In this document: in pieces, positions 35,901 through 51,700 of the stretch
Position numbering within the stretch: the stretch's first letter is position 1
How the letters are laid out: each line of letters starts with the position of its first letter
Assembly: GCA_963921935.1 (NCBI GenBank)
Contig: OY998180.1
Span: forward strand, 108,466,270 to 108,530,269
Direction: 5' to 3'
Length of the DNA stretch: 64,000 bases
Origin: Galeruca laticollis
Lineage: Eukaryota > Arthropoda > Insecta > Coleoptera > Chrysomelidae
Program-made: the position numbers and the translations under genes
The notes under the pieces: generated by a model
Told to the model about the DNA's origin: nothing
The model's input: only the letters and a program-made list of their open reading frames with translations
The model's database searches: none

Positions 35901-38900
35901 CCTTTTAGTGAGTTTGGTTGATATTCGTCCCGTTCCTTTTAATAGGGGTTTTGTTAACATTAGTTCCGTTCTTTAATACATTTTCTTCGATTTTTGCAAG
36001 GAAAATACCTGATAGAAATATCCGTTTGCGCCAGGCATACATAGACGCTAGGGCTCCCGGATATTTTAAATCTTGAGTTACCAGTTGCAATACTTTTTCC
36101 GAGTTTCCTTTTAGTGAGTTTGGTCGATATTCGTCGCGTCCTTTTAATATGGGTTTTGTTAACATTAGTTCCGTTCTTTAATACATTTTCTTAGATTTTG
36201 CAAGGAAAATTCCTGATTGAAATATCCGTTTGCGCTAGGCATACATACACGCTAGGGCTCCCGGATATTTTGAATCTTGAGTTCCCAGTTGCAATACTTT
36301 TCCGAGTTTCCTTTTAGTGAGTTTGGTTAATATTAGTCTCGTTCTTTAATACATTTTCATCGATTTTGCAAGGAAAATTCCTGATTGAAATATCCGTTTG
36401 CGCCAGGCATACATACACGCTAGGGCTCCCGGATATTTTAAATCTTGAGTTCCCAGTTGCAATATTTTCCGAGTTTCTTTTTAGTGAGTTTGGTTGATAT
36501 TCGCCCCGTTCTTTTTAATACTTTTTCGGTTGAATATTCGTGCCGTTCTTTAATACATTTTCTTCGATTTTTGCAAGGAAAATTCCTGATTGAAATATCC
36601 GTTTGCGCCAGGCATACATAGACGCTAGGGCTCCTGGATATTTTAAATCTTCAGTTCCCAGTTGCAATACTTTTTCCGAGTTTCCTTTTAGTAAGTTTGG
36701 TCGATATTCGTCCCGTCCTTTTAATATGGGTTTTGTTAACATTAGTTCCGTTCTTTAATACATTTTCTTCGATTTTCCAAGGAAAATTCCCGATTGAAAT
36801 ATCCGTTTGTGCCAGGCATACATACACGCTAGGGCTTCCGGATATTTTAAATCTTGAGTTCCCATTGCAATACTTTTTCCGAGTTTCCTTTTAGTGAGTT
36901 TGGTTGATATTCGTCCCGTTCCTTTTAATAGGGGTTTTGTTAACATTAGTTCCGTTCTTTAATACATTTTATTCGATTTTTGCAAGGAAAATACATGATA
37001 GAAATATCCGTTTGCGCCAGGCATACATAGACGCTAGGGCTCCCGGATATTTTAAATCTTGAGTTACCAGTTGCAATACTTTTTCCGAGTTTCCTTTTAG
37101 TGAGTTTGGTCGATATTCATCGCGTCCTTTTAATATGGGTTTTGTTAACATTAGTTCCGTTCTTTAATACATTTTCTTAGATTTTGCAAGGAAAATTCCT
37201 GATTGAAATATCCGTTTGCGCTAGGCATACATACACGCTAGGGCTCCCGGATATTTTGAATCTTGAGTTCCCAGTTGCAATACTTTTCCGAGTTTCCTTT
37301 TAGTGAGTTTGGTTAATATTAGTCTCGTTCTTTAATACATTTTCATCGATTTTGCAAGGAAAATTCCTGATTGAAATATCCGTTTGCGCCAGGCATACAT
37401 ACACGCTAGGGCTCCCGGATATTTTAAATCTTGAGTTCCCAGTTGCAATATTTTCCGAGTTTCCTTTTAGTGAGTTTGGTTGATATTCGCCCCGTTCCTT
37501 TTAATAGGGGTTTTGTTAACATTAGTTCCGTTCTTTAATACATTTTCTTCAATTTTGCAAGGAAAATTCCTCATTGAAATATCCGTTTGCGCCAGGCATA
37601 CATACACGCTAGGGCTGCCGGATATTTTAAGTTTTGAGTTCCCAGTTGCAATACTTTTTCCGAGTTTCCTTTTAGTGAGTTTGGTTGATATTCTCCCCGT
37701 TCTTTTTAATATGGATTTGGTTAATGTTAGTTCCGTTCTTTAATACATTTTTCTTCGATTTTGCAAGGAAAATTCCTGATTGAAATATCCGTTTGCGCCA
37801 GGCATACATAGACGCTAGGGCTCCCGGATATTTTCAATCTTGAGTTCCCAGTTGCAATACTCTTTCCGAGTTTCCTTTTAGTGAGTTTGGTTGATGATCG
37901 CCCCGTTCTTTTTAATACAGTCTCGGTTGAATATTAGTGCGGTTCTTTAATACATTATCTTCGATTTTTGCAAGGAAAATTCCTGATTGAAATATCCGTT
38001 TGCGCCAGGCATACATAGACGCTAGGGCTCCCGGATATTTTAAATCTTCAGTTCCCAGTTGCAATACTTTTTCCGAGTTTCCTTTTAGTGAGTTTGGTCG
38101 ATATTCGTCCCGTCCTTTTAATATGGGTTTTGTTAACATTAGTTCCGTTCTTTAATACATTTTCTTAGATTTTGCAAGGAAAATTCCTGATGGAAATATT
38201 CGTTTGCGCCAGGCATACATACACGCTAGGGCTCCCGGATATTTTAAATCTTGAGTTCCCAAATGCAATACTTTTTCCCAGTTTCCTTTTAGTGAGTTTG
38301 GTTGAATATAAGTTCCGTTAATTAATACATTTTCTTCGATTTTGCAAGGAAAATTCCTGATTGAAATATCCGTTTGCGCCAGGCATACATACACGCTAGG
38401 GCTCCCGGATATTTTAAATCTTGAGTTCTCAGCTGGAATATTTTCAGAGTTTCCTTTTAGTGAGTTTGGTTGATATCCGCCCCGTTCTTTTTAATACGGT
38501 TTTGGTTAATGTTAGTTCCGTTCTTTAATACATTTTTCTTCGATTTTGCAAGGAAAATTCCTGATTAAAATATCCGTTTGCGCAAGGCATACATAGATGC
38601 TAGGGCTCCCGGATATTTTAAATCTTGAGTTCTCAGTTGCAATACTCTTTCCGAGTTTCCTTTTAGTGAGTTTTGTTGATATTCGCCCCGTTCTTTTTAA
38701 TACTTTTTCGGTTGAATATTAGTGCCGTTCTTTAATACATTTTCTTCGACTTTTGCAAGGAAAATTCCTGATTGAAATATCCGTTTGCGCCAGGCATACA
38801 TAGACGCTAGGGCTCCCGGATATTTTAAATCTTGAGTTCCCAGTTGCAATACTTTTTCCGAGTTTCCTTTTAGTGAGTTTGGTTGATATTTGCCCCGTTC

Positions 38901-41900
38901 TTTTTAATACGGTTTTGGTTAATGTTAGTTCCGTTCTTTAATACATTTTTCTTCGATTTTGCAAGGAAAATTCCTGATTGAAATATCCGTTTGCGCAAGG
39001 CATACATAGATGCTAGGGCTCCCGGATATTTTAAATCTTGAGTTCTCAGTTGCAATACTCTTTCCGAGTTTCCTTTTAGTGAGTTTTGTTGATATTCGCA
39101 CCGTTCTTTTTAATACTTTTTCGGTTGAATATTAGTGCCGTTCTTTAATACATTTTCTTCGACTTTTGCAAGGAAAATTCCTGATTGAAATATCCGTTTG
39201 CGCCAAGCATACATAGACGCTAGGGCTCCCGGATATTTTAAATCTTGAGTTCCCAATTGCAATACTTTTTCCGAGTTTCCTTTTAGTGAGTTTGGTTGAT
39301 ATTTGCCCCGTTCTTTTTAATACGGTTTTGGTTAATGTTAGTTCCGTTCTTTAATACATTTTTCTTCGATTTTGCAAGAAAAATTCCTGATTGAAATATC
39401 CGTTTGCGCCAGGCATACATAGACGCTAGGGCTCCCGGATATTTTAAATCTTGAGTTCCCAGTTGCAATACTCTTTCCGAGTTTCTTTTTAGTGAGTTTG
39501 GTTGATATTCGCCCCGTTCTTTTTAATACTTTTTCGGTTGAATATTCGTGCCGTTCTTTAATACATTTTCTTCGATTTTTGCAAGGAAAATTCCTGATTG
39601 AAATATCCGTTTGCGCCAGGCATACATAGACGCTAGGGCTCCCGGATATTTTAAATCTTCAGTTCCCAGTTGCAATACTTTTTCCGAGTTTCCTTTTAGT
39701 AAGTTTGGTCGATATTCGTCCCGTCCTTTTAATATTGGTTTTGTTAACATTAGTTCCGTTCTTTAATACATTTTCTTCGATTTTCCAAGGAAAATTCCCG
39801 ATTGAAATATCCGTTTGTGCCAGGCATACATACACGCTAGGGCTTCCGGATATTTTAAATCTTGAGTTCCCATTGCAATACTTTTTCCGAGTTTCCTTTT
39901 AGTGAGTTTGGTTGATATTCGTCTCGTTCCTTTTAATAGGGGTTTTGTTAACATTAGTTCCGTTCTTTAATACATTTTCTTCGATTTTTGCAAGGAAAAT
40001 ACCTGATAGAAATATCCGTTTGCGCCAGGCATACATAGACGCTAGGGCTCCCGGATATTTTAAATCTTGAGTTACCAGTTGCAATACTTTTTCCGAGTTT
40101 CCTTTTAGTGAGTTTGGTCGATATTCGTCGCGTCCTTTTAATATGGGTTTTGTTAACATTAGTTCCGTTCTTTAATACATTTTCTTAGATTTTGCAAGGA
40201 AAATTCCTGATTGAAATATCCGTTTGCGCTAGGCATACATACACGCTAGGGCTCCCGGATATTTTGAATCTTGAGTTCCCAGTTGCAATACTTTTCCGAG
40301 TTTCCTTTTAGTGAGTTTGGTTAATATTAGTCTCGTTCTTTAATACATTTTCATCGATTTTGCAAGGAAAATTCCTGATTGAAATATCCGTTTGCGCCAG
40401 GCATACATACACGCTAGGGCTCCCGGATATTTTAAATCTTGAGTTCCCAGTTGCAATATTTTCCGAGTTTCTTTTTAGTGAGTTTGGTTGATATTCGCCC
40501 CGTTCTTTTTAATACTTTTTCGGTTGAATATTCGTGCCGTTCTTTAATACATTTTCTTCGATTTTTGCAAGGAAAATTCCTGATTGAAATATCCGTTTGC
40601 GCCAGGCATACATAGACGCTAGGGCTCCCGGATATTTTAAATCTTCAGTTCCCAGTTGCAATACTTTTTCCGAGTTTCCTTTTAGTAAGTTTGGTCGATA
40701 TTCGTCCCGTCCTTTTAATATGGGTTTTGTTAACATTAGTTCCGTTCTTTAATACATTTTCTTCGATTTTCCAAGGAAAATTCCCGATTGAAATATCCGT
40801 TTGTGCCAGGCATACATACACGCTAGGGCTTCCGGATATTTTAAATCTTGAGTTCCCATTGCAATACTTTTTCCGAGTTTCCTTTTAGTGAGTTTGGTTG
40901 ATATTCGTCCCGTTCCTTTTAATAGGGGTTTTGTTAACATTAGTTCCGTTCTTTAATACATTTTATTCGATTTTTGCAAGGAGAATACCTGATAGAAATA
41001 TCCGTTTGCGCCAGGCATACATAGACGCTAGGGCTCCCGGATATTTTAAATCTTGAGTTACCAGTTGCAATACTTTTTCCGAGTTTCCTTTTAGTGAGTT
41101 TGGTCGATATTCATCGCGTCCTTTTAATATGGGTTTTGTTAACATTAGTTCCGTTCTTTAATACATTTTCTTAGATTTTGCAAGGAAAATTCCTGATTGA
41201 AATATCCGTTTGCGCTAGGCATACATACACGCTAGGGCTCCCGGATATTTTGAATCTTGAGTTCCCAGTTGCAATACTTTTCCGAGTTTCCTTTTAGTGA
41301 GTTTGGTTAATATTAGTCTCGTTCTTTAATACATTTTCATCGATTTTGCAAGGAAAATTCCTGATTGAAATATCCGTTTGCGCCAGGCATACATACACGC
41401 TAGGGCTCCCGGATATTTTAAATCTTGAGTTCCCAGTTGCAATATTTTCCGAGTTTCCTTTTAGTGAGTTTGGTTGATATTCGCCCCGTTCCTTTTAATA
41501 GGGGTTTTGTTAACATTAGTTCCGTTCTTTAATACATTTTCTTCAATTTTGCAAGGAAAATTCCTCATTGAAATATCCGTTTGCGCCAGGCATACATACA
41601 CGCTAGGGCTGCCGGATATTTTAAGTTTTGAGTTCCCAGTTGCAATACTTTTTCCGAGTTTCCTTTTAGTGAGTTTGGTTGATATTCTCCCCGTTCTTTT
41701 TAATATGGATTTGGTTAATGTTAGTTCCGTTCTTTAATACATTTTTCTTCGATTTTGCAAGGAAAATTCCTGATTGAAATATCCGTTTGCGCCAGGCATA
41801 CATAGACGCTAGGGCTCCCGGATATTTTCAATCTTGAGTTCCCAGTTGCAATACTCTTTCCGAGTTTCCTTTTAGTGAGTTTGGTTGATGATCGCCCCGT

Positions 41901-42712
41901 TCTTTTTAATACAGTTTCGGTTGAATATTAGTGCGGTTCTTTAATACATTCTCTTCGATTTTTGCAAGGAAAATTCCTGATTGAAATATCCGTTTGCGCC
42001 AGGCATACATAGACGCTAGGGCTCCCGGATATTTTAAATCTTCAGTTCCCAGTTGCAATACTTTTTCCGAGTTTCCTTTTAGTGAGTTTGGTCGATATTC
42101 GTCCCGTCCTTTTAATATGGGTTTTGTTAACATTAGTTCCGTTCTTTAATACATTTTCTTAGATTTTGCAAGGAAAATTCCTGATGGAAATATTCGTTTG
42201 CGCCAGGCATACATACACGCTAGGGCTCCCGGATATTTTAAATCTTGAGTTCCCAAATGCAATACTTTTTCCCAGTTTCCTTTTAGTGAGTTTGGTTGAA
42301 TATAAGTTCCGTTAATTAATACATTTTCTTCGATTTTGCAAGGAAAATTCCTGATTGAAATATCCGTTTGCGCCAGGCATACATACACGCTAGGGCTCCC
42401 GGATATTTTAAATCTTGAGTTCTCAGCTGGAATATTTTCAGAGTTTCCTTTTAGTGAGTTTGGTTGATATCCGCCCCGTTCTTTTTAATACGGTTTTGGT
42501 TAATGTTAGTTCCGTTCTTTAATACATTTTTCTTCGATTTTGCAAGGAAAATTCCTGATTAAAATATCCGTTTGCGCAAGGCATACATAGATGCTAGGGC
42601 TCCCGGATATTTTAAATCTTGAGTTCTCAGTTGCAATACTCTTTCCGAGTTTCCTTTTAGTGAGTTTTGTTGATATTCGCCCCGTTCTTTTTAATACTTT
42701 TTCGGTTGAATA
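32913..42712 (+). repeat. Satellite super-repeat, copy 1 (9,800 bp)
   Basis: Aligned at a constant 9,800-bp offset with 42713-52512. Private variants shared at that offset include CTCCTGGATA (36633 and 46433), TTCCCAATTGCAATAC (39249 and 49049), ATACATGATAG (36991 and 46791) and GTCTCGTTCC (39921 and 49721). I noticed only a few internal mismatches: the base at 33671, and one in GAGAATACC near 40982. Confidence 0.9.
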
Positions 42713-45700
42713 TTAGTCCCGTTCTTTAATACATTTTTCTTCGATTTTGCAAGGAAAATTCCTGATTGAAATATCCGTTTGCGCCAGGCATACATAGACG
42801 CTAGGGCTCCCGGATATTTTCAATCTTGAGTTCCCAGTTGCAATACTCTTTCCGAGTTTCCTTTTAGTGAGTTTGGTTGATGATCGCCCCGTTCTTTTTA
42901 ATACAGTTTCGGTTGAATATTAGTGCGGTTCTTTAATACATTCTCTTCGATTTTTGTAAGGAAAATTCCTGATTGAAATATCCGTTTGCGCCAGGCATAC
43001 ATAGACGCTAGGGCTCCCGGATATTTTAAATCTTCAGTTCCCAGTTGCAATACTTTTTCCGAGTTTCCTTTTAGTGAGTTTGGTCGATATTCGTCCCGTC
43101 CTTTTAATATGGGTTTTGTTAACATTAGTTCCGTTCTTTAATACATTTTCTTAGATTTTGCAAGGAAAATTCCTGATGGAAATATTCGTTTGCGCCAGGC
43201 ATACATACACGCTAGGGCTCCCGGATATTTTAAATCTTGAGTTCCCAAATGCAATACTTTTTCCCAGTTTCCTTTTAGTGAGTTTGGTTGAATATAAGTT
43301 CCGTTAATTAATACATTTTCTTCGATTTTGCAAGGAAAATTCCTGATTGAAATATCCGTTTGCGCCAGGCATACATACACGCTAGGGCTCCCGGATATTT
43401 TAAATCTTGAGTTCTCAGCTGGAATATTTTCAGAGTTTCCTTTTAGTGAGTTTGGTTGATATCCGCCCCGTTCTTTTTAATACGGTTTTGGTTAATGTTA
43501 GTTCCGTTCTTTAATACATTTTTCTTCGATTTTGCAAGGAAAATTCCTGATTAAAATATCCGTTTGCGCAAGGCATACATAGATGCTAGGGCTCCCGGAT
43601 ATTTTAAATCTTGAGTTCTCAGTTGCAATACTCTTTCCGAGTTTCCTTTTAGTGAGTTTTGTTGATATTCGCCCCGTTCTTTTTAATACTTTTTCGGTTG
43701 AATATTAGTGCCGTTCTTTAATACATTTTCTTCGACTTTTGCAAGGAAAATTCCTGATTGAAATATCCGTTTGCGCCAGGCATACATAGACGCTAGGGCT
43801 CCCGGATATTTTAAATCTTGAGTTCCCAGTTGCAATACTTTTTCCGAGTTTCCTTTTAGTGAGTTTGGTTGATATTTGCCCCGTTCTTTTTAATACGGTT
43901 TTGGTTAATGTTAGTTCCGTTCTTTAATACATTTTTCTTCGATTTTGCAAGGAAAATTCCTGATTGAAATATCCGTTTGCGCAAGGCATACATAGATGCT
44001 AGGGCTCCCGGATATTTTAAATCTTGAGTTCTCAGTTGCAATACTCTTTCCGAGTTTCCTTTTAGTGAGTTTTGTTGATATTCGCACCGTTCTTTTTAAT
44101 ACTTTTTCGGTTGAATATTAGTGCCGTTCTTTAATACATTTTCTTCGACTTTTGCAAGGAAAATTCCTGATTGAAATATCCGTTTGCGCCAAGCATACAT
44201 AGACGCTAGGGCTCCCGGATATTTTAAATCTTGAGTTCCCAGTTGCAATACTTTTTCCGAGTTTCCTTTTAGTAAGTTTGGTCGATATTCGTCCCGTCCT
44301 TTTAATATTGGTTTTGTTAACATTAGTTCCGTTCTTTAATACATTTTCTTCGATTTTCCAAGGAAAATTCCCGATTGAAATATCCGTTTGCGCCAGGCAT
44401 ACATAGACGCTAGGGCTCCCGGATATTTTAAATCTTGAGTTCCCAGTTGCAATACTTTTTCCGAGTTTCCTTTTAGTGAGTTTGGTTGATATTCGTCCCG
44501 TCCTTTTAATATCGGTTTTGTTAACATTAGTTCCGTTCTTTAATACATTTTCTTCGATTTTCCAAGGAAAATTCCCGATTGAAATATCCGTTTGTGCCAG
44601 GCATACATACACGCTAGGGCTTCCGGATATTTTAAATCTTGAGTTCCCATTGCAATACTTTTTCCGAGTTTCCTTTTAGTGAGTTTGGTTGATATTCGTC
44701 CCGTTCCTTTTAATAGGGGTTTTGTTAACATTAGTTCCGTTCTTTAATACATTTTCTTCGATTTTTGCAAGGAAAATACCTGATAGAAATATCCGTTTGC
44801 GCCAGGCATACATAGACGCTAGGGCTCCCGGATATTTTAAATCTTGAGTTCTCAGTTGCAATACTCTTTCCGAGTTTCCTTTTAGTGAGTTTTGTTGATA
44901 TTCGCACCGTTCTTTTTAATACTTTTTCGGTTGAATATTAGTGCCGTTCTTTAATACATTTTCTTCGACTTTTGCAAGGAAAATTCCTGATTGAAATATC
45001 CGTTTGCGCCAAGCATACATAGACGCTAGGGCTCCCGGATATTTTAAATCTTGAGTTCCCAGTTGCAATACTTTTTCCGAGTTTCCTTTTAGTGAGTTTG
45101 GTTGATATTTGCCCCGTTCTTTTTAATACGGTTTTGGTTAATGTTAGTTCCGTTCTTTAATACATTTTTCTTCGATTTTGCAAGAAAAATTCCTGATTGA
45201 AATATCCGTTTGCGCCAGGCATACATAGACGCTAGGGCTCCCGGATATTTTAAATCTTGAGTTCCCAGTTGCAATACTCTTTCCGAGTTTCTTTTTAGTG
45301 AGTTTGGTTGATATTCGCCCCGTTCTTTTTAATACTTTTTCGGTTGAATATTCGTGCCGTTCTTTAATACATTTTCTTCGATTTTTGCAAGGAAAATTCC
45401 TGATTGAAATATCCGTTTGCGCCAGGCATACATAGACGCTAGGGCTCCCGGATATTTTAAATCTTCAGTTCCCAGTTGCAATACTTTTTCCGAGTTTCCT
45501 TTTAGTAAGTTTGGTCGATATTCGTCCCGTCCTTTTAATATTGGTTTTGTTAACATTAGTTCCGTTCTTTAATACATTTTCTTCGATTTTCCAAGGAAAA
45601 TTCCCGATTGAAATATCCGTTTGTGCCAGGCATACATACACGCTAGGGCTTCCGGATATTTTAAATCTTGAGTTCCCATTGCAATACTTTTTCCGAGTTT

Positions 45701-48700
45701 CCTTTTAGTGAGTTTGGTTGATATTCGTCCCGTTCCTTTTAATAGGGGTTTTGTTAACATTAGTTCCGTTCTTTAATACATTTTCTTCGATTTTTGCAAG
45801 GAAAATACCTGATAGAAATATCCGTTTGCGCCAGGCATACATAGACGCTAGGGCTCCCGGATATTTTAAATCTTGAGTTACCAGTTGCAATACTTTTTCC
45901 GAGTTTCCTTTTAGTGAGTTTGGTCGATATTCGTCGCGTCCTTTTAATATGGGTTTTGTTAACATTAGTTCCGTTCTTTAATACATTTTCTTAGATTTTG
46001 CAAGGAAAATTCCTGATTGAAATATCCGTTTGCGCTAGGCATACATACACGCTAGGGCTCCCGGATATTTTGAATCTTGAGTTCCCAGTTGCAATACTTT
46101 TCCGAGTTTCCTTTTAGTGAGTTTGGTTAATATTAGTCTCGTTCTTTAATACATTTTCATCGATTTTGCAAGGAAAATTCCTGATTGAAATATCCGTTTG
46201 CGCCAGGCATACATACACGCTAGGGCTCCCGGATATTTTAAATCTTGAGTTCCCAGTTGCAATATTTTCCGAGTTTCTTTTTAGTGAGTTTGGTTGATAT
46301 TCGCCCCGTTCTTTTTAATACTTTTTCGGTTGAATATTCGTGCCGTTCTTTAATACATTTTCTTCGATTTTTGCAAGGAAAATTCCTGATTGAAATATCC
46401 GTTTGCGCCAGGCATACATAGACGCTAGGGCTCCTGGATATTTTAAATCTTCAGTTCCCAGTTGCAATACTTTTTCCGAGTTTCCTTTTAGTAAGTTTGG
46501 TCGATATTCGTCCCGTCCTTTTAATATGGGTTTTGTTAACATTAGTTCCGTTCTTTAATACATTTTCTTCGATTTTCCAAGGAAAATTCCCGATTGAAAT
46601 ATCCGTTTGTGCCAGGCATACATACACGCTAGGGCTTCCGGATATTTTAAATCTTGAGTTCCCATTGCAATACTTTTTCCGAGTTTCCTTTTAGTGAGTT
46701 TGGTTGATATTCGTCCCGTTCCTTTTAATAGGGGTTTTGTTAACATTAGTTCCGTTCTTTAATACATTTTATTCGATTTTTGCAAGGAAAATACATGATA
46801 GAAATATCCGTTTGCGCCAGGCATACATAGACGCTAGGGCTCCCGGATATTTTAAATCTTGAGTTACCAGTTGCAATACTTTTTCCGAGTTTCCTTTTAG
46901 TGAGTTTGGTCGATATTCATCGCGTCCTTTTAATATGGGTTTTGTTAACATTAGTTCCGTTCTTTAATACATTTTCTTAGATTTTGCAAGGAAAATTCCT
47001 GATTGAAATATCCGTTTGCGCTAGGCATACATACACGCTAGGGCTCCCGGATATTTTGAATCTTGAGTTCCCAGTTGCAATACTTTTCCGAGTTTCCTTT
47101 TAGTGAGTTTGGTTAATATTAGTCTCGTTCTTTAATACATTTTCATCGATTTTGCAAGGAAAATTCCTGATTGAAATATCCGTTTGCGCCAGGCATACAT
47201 ACACGCTAGGGCTCCCGGATATTTTAAATCTTGAGTTCCCAGTTGCAATATTTTCCGAGTTTCCTTTTAGTGAGTTTGGTTGATATTCGCCCCGTTCCTT
47301 TTAATAGGGGTTTTGTTAACATTAGTTCCGTTCTTTAATACATTTTCTTCAATTTTGCAAGGAAAATTCCTCATTGAAATATCCGTTTGCGCCAGGCATA
47401 CATACACGCTAGGGCTGCCGGATATTTTAAGTTTTGAGTTCCCAGTTGCAATACTTTTTCCGAGTTTCCTTTTAGTGAGTTTGGTTGATATTCTCCCCGT
47501 TCTTTTTAATATGGATTTGGTTAATGTTAGTTCCGTTCTTTAATACATTTTTCTTCGATTTTGCAAGGAAAATTCCTGATTGAAATATCCGTTTGCGCCA
47601 GGCATACATAGACGCTAGGGCTCCCGGATATTTTCAATCTTGAGTTCCCAGTTGCAATACTCTTTCCGAGTTTCCTTTTAGTGAGTTTGGTTGATGATCG
47701 CCCCGTTCTTTTTAATACAGTCTCGGTTGAATATTAGTGCGGTTCTTTAATACATTATCTTCGATTTTTGCAAGGAAAATTCCTGATTGAAATATCCGTT
47801 TGCGCCAGGCATACATAGACGCTAGGGCTCCCGGATATTTTAAATCTTCAGTTCCCAGTTGCAATACTTTTTCCGAGTTTCCTTTTAGTGAGTTTGGTCG
47901 ATATTCGTCCCGTCCTTTTAATATGGGTTTTGTTAACATTAGTTCCGTTCTTTAATACATTTTCTTAGATTTTGCAAGGAAAATTCCTGATGGAAATATT
48001 CGTTTGCGCCAGGCATACATACACGCTAGGGCTCCCGGATATTTTAAATCTTGAGTTCCCAAATGCAATACTTTTTCCCAGTTTCCTTTTAGTGAGTTTG
48101 GTTGAATATAAGTTCCGTTAATTAATACATTTTCTTCGATTTTGCAAGGAAAATTCCTGATTGAAATATCCGTTTGCGCCAGGCATACATACACGCTAGG
48201 GCTCCCGGATATTTTAAATCTTGAGTTCTCAGCTGGAATATTTTCAGAGTTTCCTTTTAGTGAGTTTGGTTGATATCCGCCCCGTTCTTTTTAATACGGT
48301 TTTGGTTAATGTTAGTTCCGTTCTTTAATACATTTTTCTTCGATTTTGCAAGGAAAATTCCTGATTAAAATATCCGTTTGCGCAAGGCATACATAGATGC
48401 TAGGGCTCCCGGATATTTTAAATCTTGAGTTCTCAGTTGCAATACTCTTTCCGAGTTTCCTTTTAGTGAGTTTTGTTGATATTCGCCCCGTTCTTTTTAA
48501 TACTTTTTCGGTTGAATATTAGTGCCGTTCTTTAATACATTTTCTTCGACTTTTGCAAGGAAAATTCCTGATTGAAATATCCGTTTGCGCCAGGCATACA
48601 TAGACGCTAGGGCTCCCGGATATTTTAAATCTTGAGTTCCCAGTTGCAATACTTTTTCCGAGTTTCCTTTTAGTGAGTTTGGTTGATATTTGCCCCGTTC

Positions 48701-51700
48701 TTTTTAATACGGTTTTGGTTAATGTTAGTTCCGTTCTTTAATACATTTTTCTTCGATTTTGCAAGGAAAATTCCTGATTGAAATATCCGTTTGCGCAAGG
48801 CATACATAGATGCTAGGGCTCCCGGATATTTTAAATCTTGAGTTCTCAGTTGCAATACTCTTTCCGAGTTTCCTTTTAGTGAGTTTTGTTGATATTCGCA
48901 CCGTTCTTTTTAATACTTTTTCGGTTGAATATTAGTGCCGTTCTTTAATACATTTTCTTCGACTTTTGCAAGGAAAATTCCTGATTGAAATATCCGTTTG
49001 CGCCAAGCATACATAGACGCTAGGGCTCCCGGATATTTTAAATCTTGAGTTCCCAATTGCAATACTTTTTCCGAGTTTCCTTTTAGTGAGTTTGGTTGAT
49101 ATTTGCCCCGTTCTTTTTAATACGGTTTTGGTTAATGTTAGTTCCGTTCTTTAATACATTTTTCTTCGATTTTGCAAGAAAAATTCCTGATTGAAATATC
49201 CGTTTGCGCCAGGCATACATAGACGCTAGGGCTCCCGGATATTTTAAATCTTGAGTTCCCAGTTGCAATACTCTTTCCGAGTTTCTTTTTAGTGAGTTTG
49301 GTTGATATTCGCCCCGTTCTTTTTAATACTTTTTCGGTTGAATATTCGTGCCGTTCTTTAATACATTTTCTTCGATTTTTGCAAGGAAAATTCCTGATTG
49401 AAATATCCGTTTGCGCCAGGCATACATAGACGCTAGGGCTCCCGGATATTTTAAATCTTCAGTTCCCAGTTGCAATACTTTTTCCGAGTTTCCTTTTAGT
49501 AAGTTTGGTCGATATTCGTCCCGTCCTTTTAATATTGGTTTTGTTAACATTAGTTCCGTTCTTTAATACATTTTCTTCGATTTTCCAAGGAAAATTCCCG
49601 ATTGAAATATCCGTTTGTGCCAGGCATACATACACGCTAGGGCTTCCGGATATTTTAAATCTTGAGTTCCCATTGCAATACTTTTTCCGAGTTTCCTTTT
49701 AGTGAGTTTGGTTGATATTCGTCTCGTTCCTTTTAATAGGGGTTTTGTTAACATTAGTTCCGTTCTTTAATACATTTTCTTCGATTTTTGCAAGGAAAAT
49801 ACCTGATAGAAATATCCGTTTGCGCCAGGCATACATAGACGCTAGGGCTCCCGGATATTTTAAATCTTGAGTTACCAGTTGCAATACTTTTTCCGAGTTT
49901 CCTTTTAGTGAGTTTGGTCGATATTCGTCGCGTCCTTTTAATATGGGTTTTGTTAACATTAGTTCCGTTCTTTAATACATTTTCTTAGATTTTGCAAGGA
50001 AAATTCCTGATTGAAATATCCGTTTGCGCTAGGCATACATACACGCTAGGGCTCCCGGATATTTTGAATCTTGAGTTCCCAGTTGCAATACTTTTCCGAG
50101 TTTCCTTTTAGTGAGTTTGGTTAATATTAGTCTCGTTCTTTAATACATTTTCATCGATTTTGCAAGGAAAATTCCTGATTGAAATATCCGTTTGCGCCAG
50201 GCATACATACACGCTAGGGCTCCCGGATATTTTAAATCTTGAGTTCCCAGTTGCAATATTTTCCGAGTTTCTTTTTAGTGAGTTTGGTTGATATTCGCCC
50301 CGTTCTTTTTAATACTTTTTCGGTTGAATATTCGTGCCGTTCTTTAATACATTTTCTTCGATTTTTGCAAGGAAAATTCCTGATTGAAATATCCGTTTGC
50401 GCCAGGCATACATAGACGCTAGGGCTCCCGGATATTTTAAATCTTCAGTTCCCAGTTGCAATACTTTTTCCGAGTTTCCTTTTAGTAAGTTTGGTCGATA
50501 TTCGTCCCGTCCTTTTAATATGGGTTTTGTTAACATTAGTTCCGTTCTTTAATACATTTTCTTCGATTTTCCAAGGAAAATTCCCGATTGAAATATCCGT
50601 TTGTGCCAGGCATACATACACGCTAGGGCTTCCGGATATTTTAAATCTTGAGTTCCCATTGCAATACTTTTTCCGAGTTTCCTTTTAGTGAGTTTGGTTG
50701 ATATTCGTCCCGTTCCTTTTAATAGGGGTTTTGTTAACATTAGTTCCGTTCTTTAATACATTTTATTCGATTTTTGCAAGGAAAATACCTGATAGAAATA
50801 TCCGTTTGCGCCAGGCATACATAGACGCTAGGGCTCCCGGATATTTTAAATCTTGAGTTACCAGTTGCAATACTTTTTCCGAGTTTCCTTTTAGTGAGTT
50901 TGGTCGATATTCATCGCGTCCTTTTAATATGGGTTTTGTTAACATTAGTTCCGTTCTTTAATACATTTTCTTAGATTTTGCAAGGAAAATTCCTGATTGA
51001 AATATCCGTTTGCGCTAGGCATACATACACGCTAGGGCTCCCGGATATTTTGAATCTTGAGTTCCCAGTTGCAATACTTTTCCGAGTTTCCTTTTAGTGA
51101 GTTTGGTTAATATTAGTCTCGTTCTTTAATACATTTTCATCGATTTTGCAAGGAAAATTCCTGATTGAAATATCCGTTTGCGCCAGGCATACATACACGC
51201 TAGGGCTCCCGGATATTTTAAATCTTGAGTTCCCAGTTGCAATATTTTCCGAGTTTCCTTTTAGTGAGTTTGGTTGATATTCGCCCCGTTCCTTTTAATA
51301 GGGGTTTTGTTAACATTAGTTCCGTTCTTTAATACATTTTCTTCAATTTTGCAAGGAAAATTCCTCATTGAAATATCCGTTTGCGCCAGGCATACATACA
51401 CGCTAGGGCTGCCGGATATTTTAAGTTTTGAGTTCCCAGTTGCAATACTTTTTCCGAGTTTCCTTTTAGTGAGTTTGGTTGATATTCTCCCCGTTCTTTT
51501 TAATATGGATTTGGTTAATGTTAGTTCCGTTCTTTAATACATTTTTCTTCGATTTTGCAAGGAAAATTCCTGATTGAAATATCCGTTTGCGCCAGGCATA
51601 CATAGACGCTAGGGCTCCCGGATATTTTCAATCTTGAGTTCCCAGTTGCAATACTCTTTCCGAGTTTCCTTTTAGTGAGTTTGGTTGATGATCGCCCCGT